A program made the translations under genes and the position numbers. The notes under the pieces are model-generated. The model had not been told where the DNA came from and searched no databases. It worked only from the letters and a program-made list of their open reading frames with translations. From NCBI GenBank assembly GCA_036525535.1, contig DATDAH010000382.1, positions 1 to 8,062 of the forward strand: 8,062 bases of DNA, in the 5' to 3' direction. Source of the stretch: DATDAH01 sp036525535. GTDB lineage: Bacteria > Actinomycetota > Acidimicrobiia > Acidimicrobiales > DATDAH01. Positions 1 to 6,897 of this stretch are shown one piece after another; position 1 is the stretch's first letter; every line of letters starts with the position of its first letter.

Positions 1-434
1 CGGTGGGCGACCGGTACGTGCTCGAAGCGCTGGCCCGCGGCGGCTGGTCGCTCGGGGGCGAGCAGTCCGGCCACGTCATCTTCCCCGAGCTGGCCACCAC
101 CGGGGACGGCCTGCTCACCGGTGTCCAGGTCCTGGCCGCCGTGCAGGCCGCGGGCCAGACCCTGGCCGAGGCGGCCACCGTCATGACCTCGCTGCCGCAG
201 GTCCTGCTCAACGTGGCCGTGGCCGAGCGCCGCCCCGACATCGCCGACCGCCTGGCCGGGCCCATCGCCGAGGCCGAAGCCCGTTTGGGCGCCCGGGGCC
301 GGGTCCTGATCCGGCCCAGCGGGACCGAGCCCCTCGTCCGGGTCATGGTCGAGGCCGAGGACACCGGGCTGGCCGACGAGGTCGCCGGCAGCCTGGCCGC
401 CGCCGTCGACGTCGCTTCTCGGGCGGTGGGATAG
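1..434 (+). CDS. glmM: Phosphoglucosamine mutase, C-terminal part (5' end outside window)
   Basis: This enzyme of the alpha-D-phosphohexomutase superfamily interconverts glucosamine-6-phosphate and glucosamine-1-phosphate in the cytoplasm, on the way to UDP-GlcNAc. About 143 residues are visible, roughly the last third of a family that is usually about 450 residues long. The sugar-specificity loop GGEQSGH is at fragment residues 19-24, followed by TTGDGLLTG at 32-40. The phosphate-binding loop RPSGTEP lies at 104-110 within the small C-terminal domain, and the reading frame ends at TAG. The GEQSGH loop and the overall pattern favour GlmM over phosphomannomutase ManB or phosphoglucomutase. The phosphoserine active site and metal-binding loop lie upstream and cannot be checked. 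The GTG at position 3 is an internal valine, not a start. GlmS, which makes its substrate, is encoded two genes downstream, supporting the assignment. Confidence 0.95.
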   Translation, partial: VGDRYVLEALARGGWSLGGEQSGHVIFPELATTGDGLLTGVQVLAAVQAAGQTLAEAATVMTSLPQVLLNVAVAERRPDIADRLAGPIAEAEARLGARGRVLIRPSGTEPLVRVMVEAEDTGLADEVAGSLAAAVDVASRAVG

Positions 435-487
435 CCACCCCCGCCGGATGAAGGCCCGCCTTTTGGCCACCCGCGCCGACGCTGGGC

Positions 488-493
488 GAGACT
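488..493 (+). promoter_or_regulatory. Possible -10 element (GAGACT) for leaderless transcription of the permease
   Basis: GAGACT has the A and T at the two most conserved positions of an actinobacterial -10 box (TAnnnT). It ends seven bases before the ATG at 501, so transcription would start at or next to that codon. A weak -35 candidate, TTGGCC, is at 463-468 with a 19-base spacer. No Shine-Dalgarno sequence precedes the gene. A matching GAGACT sits six bases before the ATG of the acetyltransferase gene. This is an inference from spacing and pattern only. Confidence 0.35.
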
Positions 494-500
494 TGGGGTG

Positions 501-2897
501 ATGCGGGGTGGGGGAGGGTCGTTCCGGCGGTACCGGTTCCAGGCCGATCTCCGTCGCCGCGCCGGTGCCTGGCTGGCCGTCGCGGTCATCATCGGCCTCT
601 CGGCCGGGTTGGCCCTCGCCCTCGTGGCCGGCGCCCGCCGGTCCGACTCCGCCGTCCCACGCTTCGTCGACACGCCCGACGCCCACCAGACCCTGGTGGT
701 CAACGGCATCCCCGGAACGTTCGACTTCGCCTCGGTCGACTTCGATGACGTGGCCGCGCTCCCCGGCGTGGCGCACACCGAGACGCTGGCGGTGCTCGCG
801 GCAGCAGGGCAGACCGAGGACGGCGTGCTCGTCGACACGCCGTCCGTCAACTTCATGGCCGACGCGTCGGGGCGAATGGGCCGGGACGTCTCTCCTTTCA
901 AGTACCTCGCCGGCCGCCCGGCCGATCCCGCCGACCCCGACGAGGTGGTCGCTGCCTTCCGGACCGCCGAGGCCTTCGATCTCGAGGTGGGGAGCACGAT
1001 CGATGTCAACCTCCTCTCCCCAGAGGAGCTCGAACGGGTCTTCACCCCCCTGGATCGGGGTGGCGCGACGTTCGAGGACCTCGCGGTCGTGCCCCCCTTC
1101 GAGCGCCTCCGGGTCGTCGGCATCGTGGCCGAGCCAGGAGGTCTGGCCCCGCCCGCCGACGACGACACGTCGAACCTCTGGATGACCCCCGCGGCCGCGA
1201 CGGCCTATGGGGATGCCGGCGTGATCGATGTACTGGTGGTGCAGCTCGAGGACGGGGCCGACGGCGAGCCGGCGTTCCTCGACCGCCTCGAGGCCTTGGC
1301 CGACGGCCGGCCGGTTCTGGCCCTGTCGGTCGCGGAGGACGCGAAGGAGGCCGACCGGGGGGTTACGGCAATCGTGCGGGCCCTCTACCTGGCGGCCGCC
1401 CTCGTCGCCGTGGTGACCGTTCTGGTCGCCGGTCAGGTCCTGGCCCGCCAAGCGGTGGAGGAGGGTGGGGAGGACTCAACCCTGCGCGCCCTCGGTTGGA
1501 CCCGCCGGGACCTCCTCGCCCTGCGGGTGGCCAAGGCGGCGATCATGGGAGTCGCCGCGGCCGGGATCGCCGTCATCGTGGCGGTCGGCCTCTCCCCGGT
1601 CTTCCCGATCGGGCTGGCCCGCATCGCGGAGCCTGACCCCGGCCTGGACGTCGACCGCACAGTTCTCGGGATCGGCGTGCTCGTCGTGGTCCTCGTCGCA
1701 TCCCTGTTGGCCGCGAGCGCGCTGTGGAGCGAACGACACCGGTGGCCGACTCGAGCCGCACGGCGCTCCAGCAGGGCGGTGTCGCTCCTGACCGGTGCCG
1801 GCGCGCCACCCGAGGTGGTCACCGGCACCGGGCTGGCGATGCAGCCGGGGCCCCGCGGGTCGGGCACGGTGCGGGCCGCCGTCGTGACGGTGGCGCTGGG
1901 GCTGACGACGGTGATCGCGGTAGTCGGGTTCATGGCCAGCCTCGATCACCTGACGGGGACCCCGGCGCTCTACGGGTGGAACTGGGACGTCGAACTGGGT
2001 CAGGAGTTCTCCGATGCGCTGACCCCGGAGGACGTGGCCTGGCTGAACGACCACCCCGACGTGACCGCCCTGGCGGTCGGGTCGTCGGTCAACCTCGACC
2101 TCGGGGGCCACCGGGTCAACGCCTACGCCGTCGACGACAGGGTGGGCGCGGTGGAGCCTTCGCTGCTGGCCGGCCGCCCGGCGGTAGATGTCGGCGAGGT
2201 GGTCGTCACCCCGGACCTCGGCGCCGTGGGGTCCGAGGTTTCGGCTGAGTTCGCCGGGGAGGTGACCGAACTGGAGATCGTCGGTCACGCCGCGCTGCCC
2301 CGGGCTGAGGCGATGCTCACCTTCGAGACCCTGCAGCGGGTGGTGCCCGACGCCGCCCGCCAGACCGCGCTGGTGGAGCTGCGCGAGGGGGCCGACCAGG
2401 AGGCGTTCACCGAGGAAGCCCGTCGCGCCCTCGGGTTCACGGGCCAGGACATCAGCGTCCCCGACCTGCCCGACGACCTGGTCAACTTCGGCCGAGTCGA
2501 TGCCGCGCCCGCGGTGGTGGCCGGATCCATGGCCGTGGTCGCGATTGCCACCTTGGTCCACGCACTGGTGACCACCACCCGTCGGCAGCGGCGGGACCTC
2601 GCGGTCCTGCGGACGGTCGGGTTCACCCGGCGCCAGGTCCTGGCGGTGGTGGCGTGGCAGGCGACGGCCCTGGTGCTCGCGGCCGCCCTCGTCGCGGTCC
2701 CGGTCGGCATCGTGCTCGGCCGATGGGCTTGGCTGATCTTCGCCGATGAGCTGCGGGTGGTGGGCCGGCCCGTGGTGCCCGCCTTGGCCGTGGTCGCCGC
2801 GACCTCGGGCGCCCTCCTGATGGCCAACGTGGTTGCCGTGGCCACTGGCCGCCGGTCGGCTCGAGCGTCGGCGGCGACCGCCCTGCGAGCGGAGTGA
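501..2897 (+). CDS. FtsX/MacB-type ABC transporter permease, duplicated architecture
   Basis: This is a 798-residue integral membrane protein of the FtsX-like/MacB permease family (type VII ABC systems, which usually move or extract lipids, lipoproteins or peptides using a separate ATPase). I see eight likely membrane helices, near residues 22-45, 291-314, 343-368, 387-408, 457-481, 669-692, 714-740 and 758-783. Large extracytoplasmic domains lie at 46-290 and 482-668. The two halves are related: RALGWTRRDLL at 329-339 matches RTVGFTRRQVL at 704-714, the cytoplasmic loop that normally contacts the ATPase. The start could be GTG 498 or ATG 501. ATG is preferred because it is the stronger codon and fits a leaderless start. 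No ATPase gene is adjacent: glmM lies upstream and glmS downstream. The substrate cannot be deduced. The family call is firm, the role is not. Confidence 0.9.
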   Translation: MRGGGGSFRRYRFQADLRRRAGAWLAVAVIIGLSAGLALALVAGARRSDSAVPRFVDTPDAHQTLVVNGIPGTFDFASVDFDDVAALPGVAHTETLAVLAAAGQTEDGVLVDTPSVNFMADASGRMGRDVSPFKYLAGRPADPADPDEVVAAFRTAEAFDLEVGSTIDVNLLSPEELERVFTPLDRGGATFEDLAVVPPFERLRVVGIVAEPGGLAPPADDDTSNLWMTPAAATAYGDAGVIDVLVVQLEDGADGEPAFLDRLEALADGRPVLALSVAEDAKEADRGVTAIVRALYLAAALVAVVTVLVAGQVLARQAVEEGGEDSTLRALGWTRRDLLALRVAKAAIMGVAAAGIAVIVAVGLSPVFPIGLARIAEPDPGLDVDRTVLGIGVLVVVLVASLLAASALWSERHRWPTRAARRSSRAVSLLTGAGAPPEVVTGTGLAMQPGPRGSGTVRAAVVTVALGLTTVIAVVGFMASLDHLTGTPALYGWNWDVELGQEFSDALTPEDVAWLNDHPDVTALAVGSSVNLDLGGHRVNAYAVDDRVGAVEPSLLAGRPAVDVGEVVVTPDLGAVGSEVSAEFAGEVTELEIVGHAALPRAEAMLTFETLQRVVPDAARQTALVELREGADQEAFTEEARRALGFTGQDISVPDLPDDLVNFGRVDAAPAVVAGSMAVVAIATLVHALVTTTRRQRRDLAVLRTVGFTRRQVLAVVAWQATALVLAAALVAVPVGIVLGRWAWLIFADELRVVGRPVVPALAVVAATSGALLMANVVAVATGRRSARASAATALRAE

Positions 2898-2948
2898 CCA
2901 CCCTGTCCTGACCCTGACCGACCGCGGCCTGTCCGGGCGAGGGGTTCG

Positions 2949-2954
2949 TACACT
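2949..2954 (+). promoter_or_regulatory. Possible -10 element (TACACT) for glmS
   Basis: TACACT in the 119-base gap between the permease and glmS fits the actinobacterial -10 pattern TAnnnT well. No convincing -35 hexamer lies 16-19 bases upstream. Two overlapping CCTGACC copies at 2907-2913 and 2913-2919 are too distant for a normal spacer. A start near 2961 would give a leader of about 56 bases containing the inverted repeats described below. This implies that glmS has its own promoter and is not only read through from the permease gene. Confidence 0.45.
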
Positions 2955-2963
2955 GTCGCCTGC

Positions 2964-2982
2964 GCCACCGGTCTGCGGTGGC
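2964..2982 (+). promoter_or_regulatory. Inverted repeat in the glmS leader
   Basis: GCCACCG (2964-2970) and CGGTGGC (2976-2982) form a perfect 7-base-pair stem with a five-base loop, just after the predicted -10 box. The right arm can instead pair with GCCACC at 2993-2998, or its CGGTGG with CCACCG at 3008-3013, so alternative structures are possible. No U-run follows, so it is not an ordinary intrinsic terminator. The pairing is seen directly; any regulatory role is inferred. Confidence 0.4.
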
Positions 2983-2999
2983 TGCGGGCACCGCCACCC

Positions 3000-3004
3000 A
3001 GGAG
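3000..3004 (+). promoter_or_regulatory. Ribosome binding site of glmS
   Basis: AGGAG lies 12 bases before the ATG at 3017, a somewhat long spacing. It supports that start rather than the in-frame GTG at 2978, which lies upstream of it. It is flanked by CCACC elements (2994-2998 and 3008-3013) that could take part in leader pairing. Confidence 0.6.
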
Positions 3005-3016
3005 TCACCACCGTCA

Positions 3017-6000
3017 ATGTGCGGGATCATCGCTGTCGTCCGACGCCCGTCTGAGCGTGTCCCGGCCTCCGGTGCCGAACTGTTGGCCCTCGTCGAGCGG
3101 GCCTCGGCCGCCTCGGCTGGATTCGCCGACTTGGCCCCCGGTCCGGCCTTGGTCGACCTGCTCGACGCGGTGGCCGCGCCGCTGGTGCAGGCCGACGGCC
3201 TGCTCAGGGGATCGCCCGGGGTGCGGACCCTGCTGGCCGACCCCGCCCTGACTCCCGCACTGGACCGCCTGACGGCCGGGATCGAGGGCCGAGCCGACGC
3301 CGTGGAAGGGGCATTGGACCACGCCGAGTCGCTGGGCTCGACCGCCGAGCTGGAACTGGTCAATGCCGCCCTGGTCCGGCTCCGGGACGCGGCGTGGGCC
3401 ATCCGGCGGGACCGGTTGCCGACCGCGGCGCGGGTCGCCGACCTGGCCGGGTCGGACCCGGGACTGGCGGCCATCGAGGCCTACCTCTCCCTCCAGCAGG
3501 TGCTCTCGGCCATCGACCGCCTGGAGGTCCGGGGTCGGGACAGCGCCGGCATCCACGTGCTCGTCCACGGCCATGGCCTGGACCTGGAGGCCCCGTCGGT
3601 GCGCGCCCTCCTCGACGGGCGGGACGACGACCCCCGGTTCGTCTCCGGTGCCGTGCGGGTCGCGCATGGCCACCTCGCCTTCGTCTACAAGGCGGCGGCG
3701 GAGATCGGCGAGCTGGGGGACAACACCGCGGCGTTGCGGGCCGCGATCGCCGACGACGCCCTGCTGGGCCTCGCCCTGAGCGGGCCGACGGCCGAGGCCC
3801 TCGTCCTCGGTCACACCCGCTGGGCCAGCGTGGGCATCATCTCCGAGCCCAACGCCCACCCGGTCTGCGGCGAGGAGTCGGACGGGGTTCCGCGCCCGTA
3901 CGTGGCCGCCGCCCTCAACGGCGACGTCGACAACCACGCCGACCTGCGGGCCGAGGAGGGCCTGGTGGTCGCGGCCGAGATCACGACCGACGCCAAAGTG
4001 ATCCCTGCCCTCACGGCCCGTCGCCTGGCGGAGGGCGACGACCTCGACGAGGCCTTCCGGCGCACGGTGGCCACCCTCGAAGGCTCGGTGGCCATCGCGG
4101 CCACCAACGGCGTGGCTTCGGACCGTCTGCACCTGGCCCTGCGGGGGAGCGGTCAGGCCCTGTACGTGGGACTGACCGAGGACGCCTATGTCGTGGCCAG
4201 TGAGCCCTACGGGCTGGTCGAGGAGACGTCGACCTACGTGCGGATGGACGGCGAGACGCCCGCCAACCCGGACAACCCGACGGCCAGCCGGGGCCAGGTC
4301 CTGGTCCTCGACGGCGCCCGAGCGGGGACGGTCGAGGGCATCGCTCGAGTGGCCTACGACGGCACCGAGCTGCCGGTCACCGCGGCCGATCTGGAGACGG
4401 CCGAGATCACGACCCGGGACATCGACCGGGGTGACTTCCCGCACTTCCTGCTCAAGGAGATGACCGAGGCCCCGGCCTCGTTCCGCAAGACCCTGCGGGG
4501 GCGGCTGACCGAACGGGACGGCCGGGCCACCGTGGAGCTCGGGCCGGAGACGCTGCCCGACGAGCTGCGGGCGCAGCTGCGGGAGGGCCGCATCCATCGG
4601 GTCCTCGTGACCGGCCAGGGCACGGCCGCGGTCGCCGGGCAGAGCCTGGCGGCCACCCTCGAGGCGCTCGCCCCTGACAGCCCGGTGCGGGTCGAGGCCG
4701 TCGTGGCGACCGAGCTGTCCGGGTTCGAGTTGGCCGAGGACATGTCGGACACGCTGGTCGTGGCCATCTCCCAGTCCGGGACCACCACCGACACCAACCG
4801 GACGGTCGACCTGGTCCGCGCCCGAGGGGGCGCCGTGGTGGCCATCGTCAACCGTCGGGGCAGCGACCTGACCGACAAGGCCGACGGCGTCCTCTACACC
4901 TCCGACGGGCGGGACGTGGAGATGAGCGTCGCCTCCACCAAGGCCTTCTACGCCCAGGTGGCCGCGGGCGTCCTGCTCGCGGCCGCCCTGGCGGAGGAGC
5001 TCGGGGCGCCCGACACGGGTGAGCGGACGGCCATGCTGGCCGCGCTGCGGGGCCTGCCCGACGCGCTCACCCGGGTCCTCGAGGACCGGGAGCGCATCGG
5101 GGAGACCGCGCGGGAGCTGGCCCCGGGGCGGCGCTACTGGGCCGTGGTCGGCAACGGGCCCAACCGCATCGCCGCCGCCGAGGTCCGGATCAAGCTGTCG
5201 GAGCTCTGTTACAAGTCGATCGCCTGTGACGTCACCGAGGACAAGAAGCACATCGACCTGTCCTCCGAGCCGCTCATCCTGGTCTGCGCCGCGGGGCTGA
5301 CCGGCTCCAACGCCGACGACGTGGCCAAGGAGGTGGCCATCTACCGGGCCCACAAGGCGGCCCCGGTGGTCATCGCCACGGAGGGCGAGGGCCGGTACAC
5401 CTCGGCCCTGCAGGCCCTGACCGTCCCGCCCACCCACCCCCGCCTGGCGTTCGTGCTCGCCGCCATGGTCGGTCACCTCTTCGGCTACGAGGCGGCGCTG
5501 GCCATCGACGAGGGGGCTCGCCCCCTGCGGGAGGCCCGGGCCGCCATCGAGGAGGCCGTGGGGAGTCGCGTCGAGGGCGCCGACGCCGAGGCCCTGCTCG
5601 AGAAGCTCCGTCCCGAGTTCGAGCCCCGTGCCACTCGCTTCGCCGACACCCTGCGCAGCGGGGCCTACGACGGCCACTTGGAGGCCAGCACGGCGTCGCG
5701 CGCCGGGGCCCTCTTCCGCTACGCCCTCGGTGTCTCGCCACTGGACGGCTATCAGGCCGAGTACGGCAAGGTGGGCACGCCGGGCGTCATCGTCGAGGAC
5801 CTCACCGCGGCGCTGACCCGCGCCATCGAGGAGCTGACCCGACCCATCGACGCCATCAAGCACCAGGCCAAGACGGTGACCGTGGGCATCTCCCGCACCG
5901 ACGAGACCCTGCTCCAGGTGCCCCTGGTCCGGGCCGTCATGGCCGCCGGAGCGCCCCGGGACGGCCTCACCTACCACGCCTTGCGCGTGCTGGCCGACCT

Positions 6001-6475
6001 CGATCCGGCGGTGGCCGAGGTCACCGGGTGGACCCGGTACCGCATCGAGGGCCGCCCGGAGAGCGGCGAGGCAACCATCGTGGCCCTCGACCGGGGTGGC
6101 GTGGCGGCCGGCATCCCGACCCGGACCGACCAGGACCCGCGCCTGCGGGGGACCAAGAACCGGGTGGCCTCCGAGCGCCAGGTGCTGGTGGCCACCGGCC
6201 GGCGGGACGGCCGACCCATCGTGCTCGTCCCCGAATCCAAGGACGGTCAGGCGACCGGGTTGACCCTGCTCCACGTCCGCTTCCAGGACCGTCTGTCGGC
6301 CGCCACCGCCCGGGGGGTCCTCCAGGGCTACCGCCACCGGTTCGCCCTCCTGCGGGACGCGGTCACCGAGACCGAGCCCACCTTCCGCGACGACCTGCTG
6401 GCCGAGATCGACGTGGCCGACCTGTTGGTGGCCTCGATCAGTTCACTGGCCGACCGCTTCCGCAGCGAGAGCTGA
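3017..6475 (+). CDS. glmS: Enlarged glutamine:fructose-6-phosphate aminotransferase (isomerising)
   Basis: It makes glucosamine-6-phosphate from fructose-6-phosphate and glutamine, the committed step of amino-sugar synthesis. It has 1152 residues; GlmS is usually about 610. ATG 3017 is certain because the catalytic nucleophile must be Cys2 (MCGI) after Met removal. Glutaminase motifs follow: RLEVRGRDSAG 168-178, GHTRW 265-269, oxyanion NG 301-302 and TTDAK 323-327. A linker with LLKEM..AP begins at 478. SIS domain 1 (about 526-665) has SQSGTTTDT 585-593 and SVASTKAF 637-644. SIS domain 2 (about 704-835) has K726, E729 and H745, spaced as in the E. coli isomerase site. AKTVTV at 951-956 resembles the usual C-terminal tail. 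Extra sequence lies at about 12-158, before HTRW, at about 836-940 and at 957-1152. It probably has its own promoter. The enzyme class is firm; altered specificity or regulation is possible. Confidence 0.9.
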   Translation: MCGIIAVVRRPSERVPASGAELLALVERASAASAGFADLAPGPALVDLLDAVAAPLVQADGLLRGSPGVRTLLADPALTPALDRLTAGIEGRADAVEGALDHAESLGSTAELELVNAALVRLRDAAWAIRRDRLPTAARVADLAGSDPGLAAIEAYLSLQQVLSAIDRLEVRGRDSAGIHVLVHGHGLDLEAPSVRALLDGRDDDPRFVSGAVRVAHGHLAFVYKAAAEIGELGDNTAALRAAIADDALLGLALSGPTAEALVLGHTRWASVGIISEPNAHPVCGEESDGVPRPYVAAALNGDVDNHADLRAEEGLVVAAEITTDAKVIPALTARRLAEGDDLDEAFRRTVATLEGSVAIAATNGVASDRLHLALRGSGQALYVGLTEDAYVVASEPYGLVEETSTYVRMDGETPANPDNPTASRGQVLVLDGARAGTVEGIARVAYDGTELPVTAADLETAEITTRDIDRGDFPHFLLKEMTEAPASFRKTLRGRLTERDGRATVELGPETLPDELRAQLREGRIHRVLVTGQGTAAVAGQSLAATLEALAPDSPVRVEAVVATELSGFELAEDMSDTLVVAISQSGTTTDTNRTVDLVRARGGAVVAIVNRRGSDLTDKADGVLYTSDGRDVEMSVASTKAFYAQVAAGVLLAAALAEELGAPDTGERTAMLAALRGLPDALTRVLEDRERIGETARELAPGRRYWAVVGNGPNRIAAAEVRIKLSELCYKSIACDVTEDKKHIDLSSEPLILVCAAGLTGSNADDVAKEVAIYRAHKAAPVVIATEGEGRYTSALQALTVPPTHPRLAFVLAAMVGHLFGYEAALAIDEGARPLREARAAIEEAVGSRVEGADAEALLEKLRPEFEPRATRFADTLRSGAYDGHLEASTASRAGALFRYALGVSPLDGYQAEYGKVGTPGVIVEDLTAALTRAIEELTRPIDAIKHQAKTVTVGISRTDETLLQVPLVRAVMAAGAPRDGLTYHALRVLADLDPAVAEVTGWTRYRIEGRPESGEATIVALDRGGVAAGIPTRTDQDPRLRGTKNRVASERQVLVATGRRDGRPIVLVPESKDGQATGLTLLHVRFQDRLSAATARGVLQGYRHRFALLRDAVTETEPTFRDDLLAEIDVADLLVASISSLADRFRSES

Positions 6476-6480
6476 GGCCC

Positions 6481-6852
6481 GTGGTCGTCGGCCTCGGCAC
6501 CGACCTGGTCGACCTCGAGCGGTTCCGGCTGGCCGCCGAGCGCACCCCCGGGATCCTCACCCGGTACTTCACCGAGGGCGAACGGGCCTACGCCGAGCGG
6601 CGCCAGGACCCCACCGAGCGTTATGCCGCCCGGTTCGCGGCGAAAGAAGCGGTGATGAAGGCCTTGGGCGTGGGCCTCGGGTCCTGTGCGCTGGCCGAGA
6701 TCGAGGTCGTCCGGGACGAGGACTCCGGCGCCCCTGACCTGGTCCTCCACGGCAAGGCCGCGGCGCTGGCCGCCGACCGCGGCGTCACCGCCTGGAAGCT
6801 GAGCCTGACCCACACCGGCACCAGCGCCCACGCCATCGTCATCGCCCTCTGA
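6481..6852 (+). CDS. acpS: Holo-[acyl-carrier-protein] synthase
   Basis: This 123-residue protein, the normal AcpS length, transfers 4'-phosphopantetheine from coenzyme A to a serine of apo-acyl carrier protein, switching it on for fatty acid synthesis. The N-terminal GLGTDLVDLERF motif carries the Mg-binding Asp8. The second signature, RFAAKEAVMKALG at 51-63, carries Glu56 (metal) and Lys60. The C-terminal strand WKLSLTHTGTSAHAIV at 105-120 also fits. The start is GTG 6481, because the family motif begins at once and the upstream in-frame sequence lies inside glmS in another frame. The gene starts five bases after the glmS stop. A GAGG at 6474-6477 overlaps that stop but is only three bases from GTG, so translational coupling to glmS is likely. 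In many actinobacteria acpS also follows glmS, which agrees with the call. Confidence 0.95.
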   Translation: MVVGLGTDLVDLERFRLAAERTPGILTRYFTEGERAYAERRQDPTERYAARFAAKEAVMKALGVGLGSCALAEIEVVRDEDSGAPDLVLHGKAAALAADRGVTAWKLSLTHTGTSAHAIVIAL

Positions 6853-6885
6853 CCGAAATCGGGCGCCACGACGGCTGGGGTGGTC

Positions 6886-6891
6886 GAGACT
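6886..6891 (+). promoter_or_regulatory. Possible -10 element (GAGACT) for the acetyltransferase gene
   Basis: GAGACT ends six bases before the ATG at 6898, which would place the transcription start on the A of the start codon (a leaderless mRNA). The same hexamer stands at nearly the same distance before the permease gene. No -35 hexamer is recognisable. The weak GGCGGA touching the ATG is too close to act as a Shine-Dalgarno site. Confidence 0.35.
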
Positions 6892-6897
6892 GGCGGA

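Noticed and set aside
451..464. AAGG-CCTT hairpin followed by TTTT after glmM as a terminator
   Set aside because: The stem has only four base pairs with half A-T, and the T-run is only four bases shared with the stem. It is not convincing as an intrinsic terminator.
2978..3016. In-frame upstream GTG start giving GlmS a 13-residue extension
   Set aside because: Class II glutaminases need cysteine at the mature N-terminus, so translation must begin at ATG 3017 just before Cys2. The AGGAG ribosome binding site also lies downstream of the GTG.
2961..3016. glmS ribozyme in the leader
   Set aside because: The leader is about 56 bases, too short for that ribozyme, and I see no resemblance. The ribozyme is typical of Firmicutes.
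1476..3017. A minus-strand open frame of 513 codons under the permease gene
   Set aside because: It has biased composition, no motifs and lies antisense to a gene with clear membrane helices and family motifs.
3394..4203. 269-codon + strand frame inside glmS
   Set aside because: It is very rich in Gly, Arg and Pro, has no motif, and overlaps the glutaminase catalytic motifs in the true frame.
3014..6337. A minus-strand open frame of 1107 codons antisense to almost all of glmS
   Set aside because: The translation is dominated by Gly, His, Arg, Val, Gln and Asp with no recognisable domain, as expected from the complement of GC-rich coding DNA where stop codons are rare. The + strand product shows all GlmS motifs.
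6028..6480. Upstream extension of the acpS frame into glmS
   Set aside because: The extension is Pro/Arg/Gly-rich out-of-frame translation of glmS. The AcpS family motif begins right at GTG 6481 and gives the normal protein length.
6853..6862. CCGAAATCGG small inverted repeat after acpS
   Set aside because: A four-base stem with a two-base loop is not a stable structure and no T-run follows.
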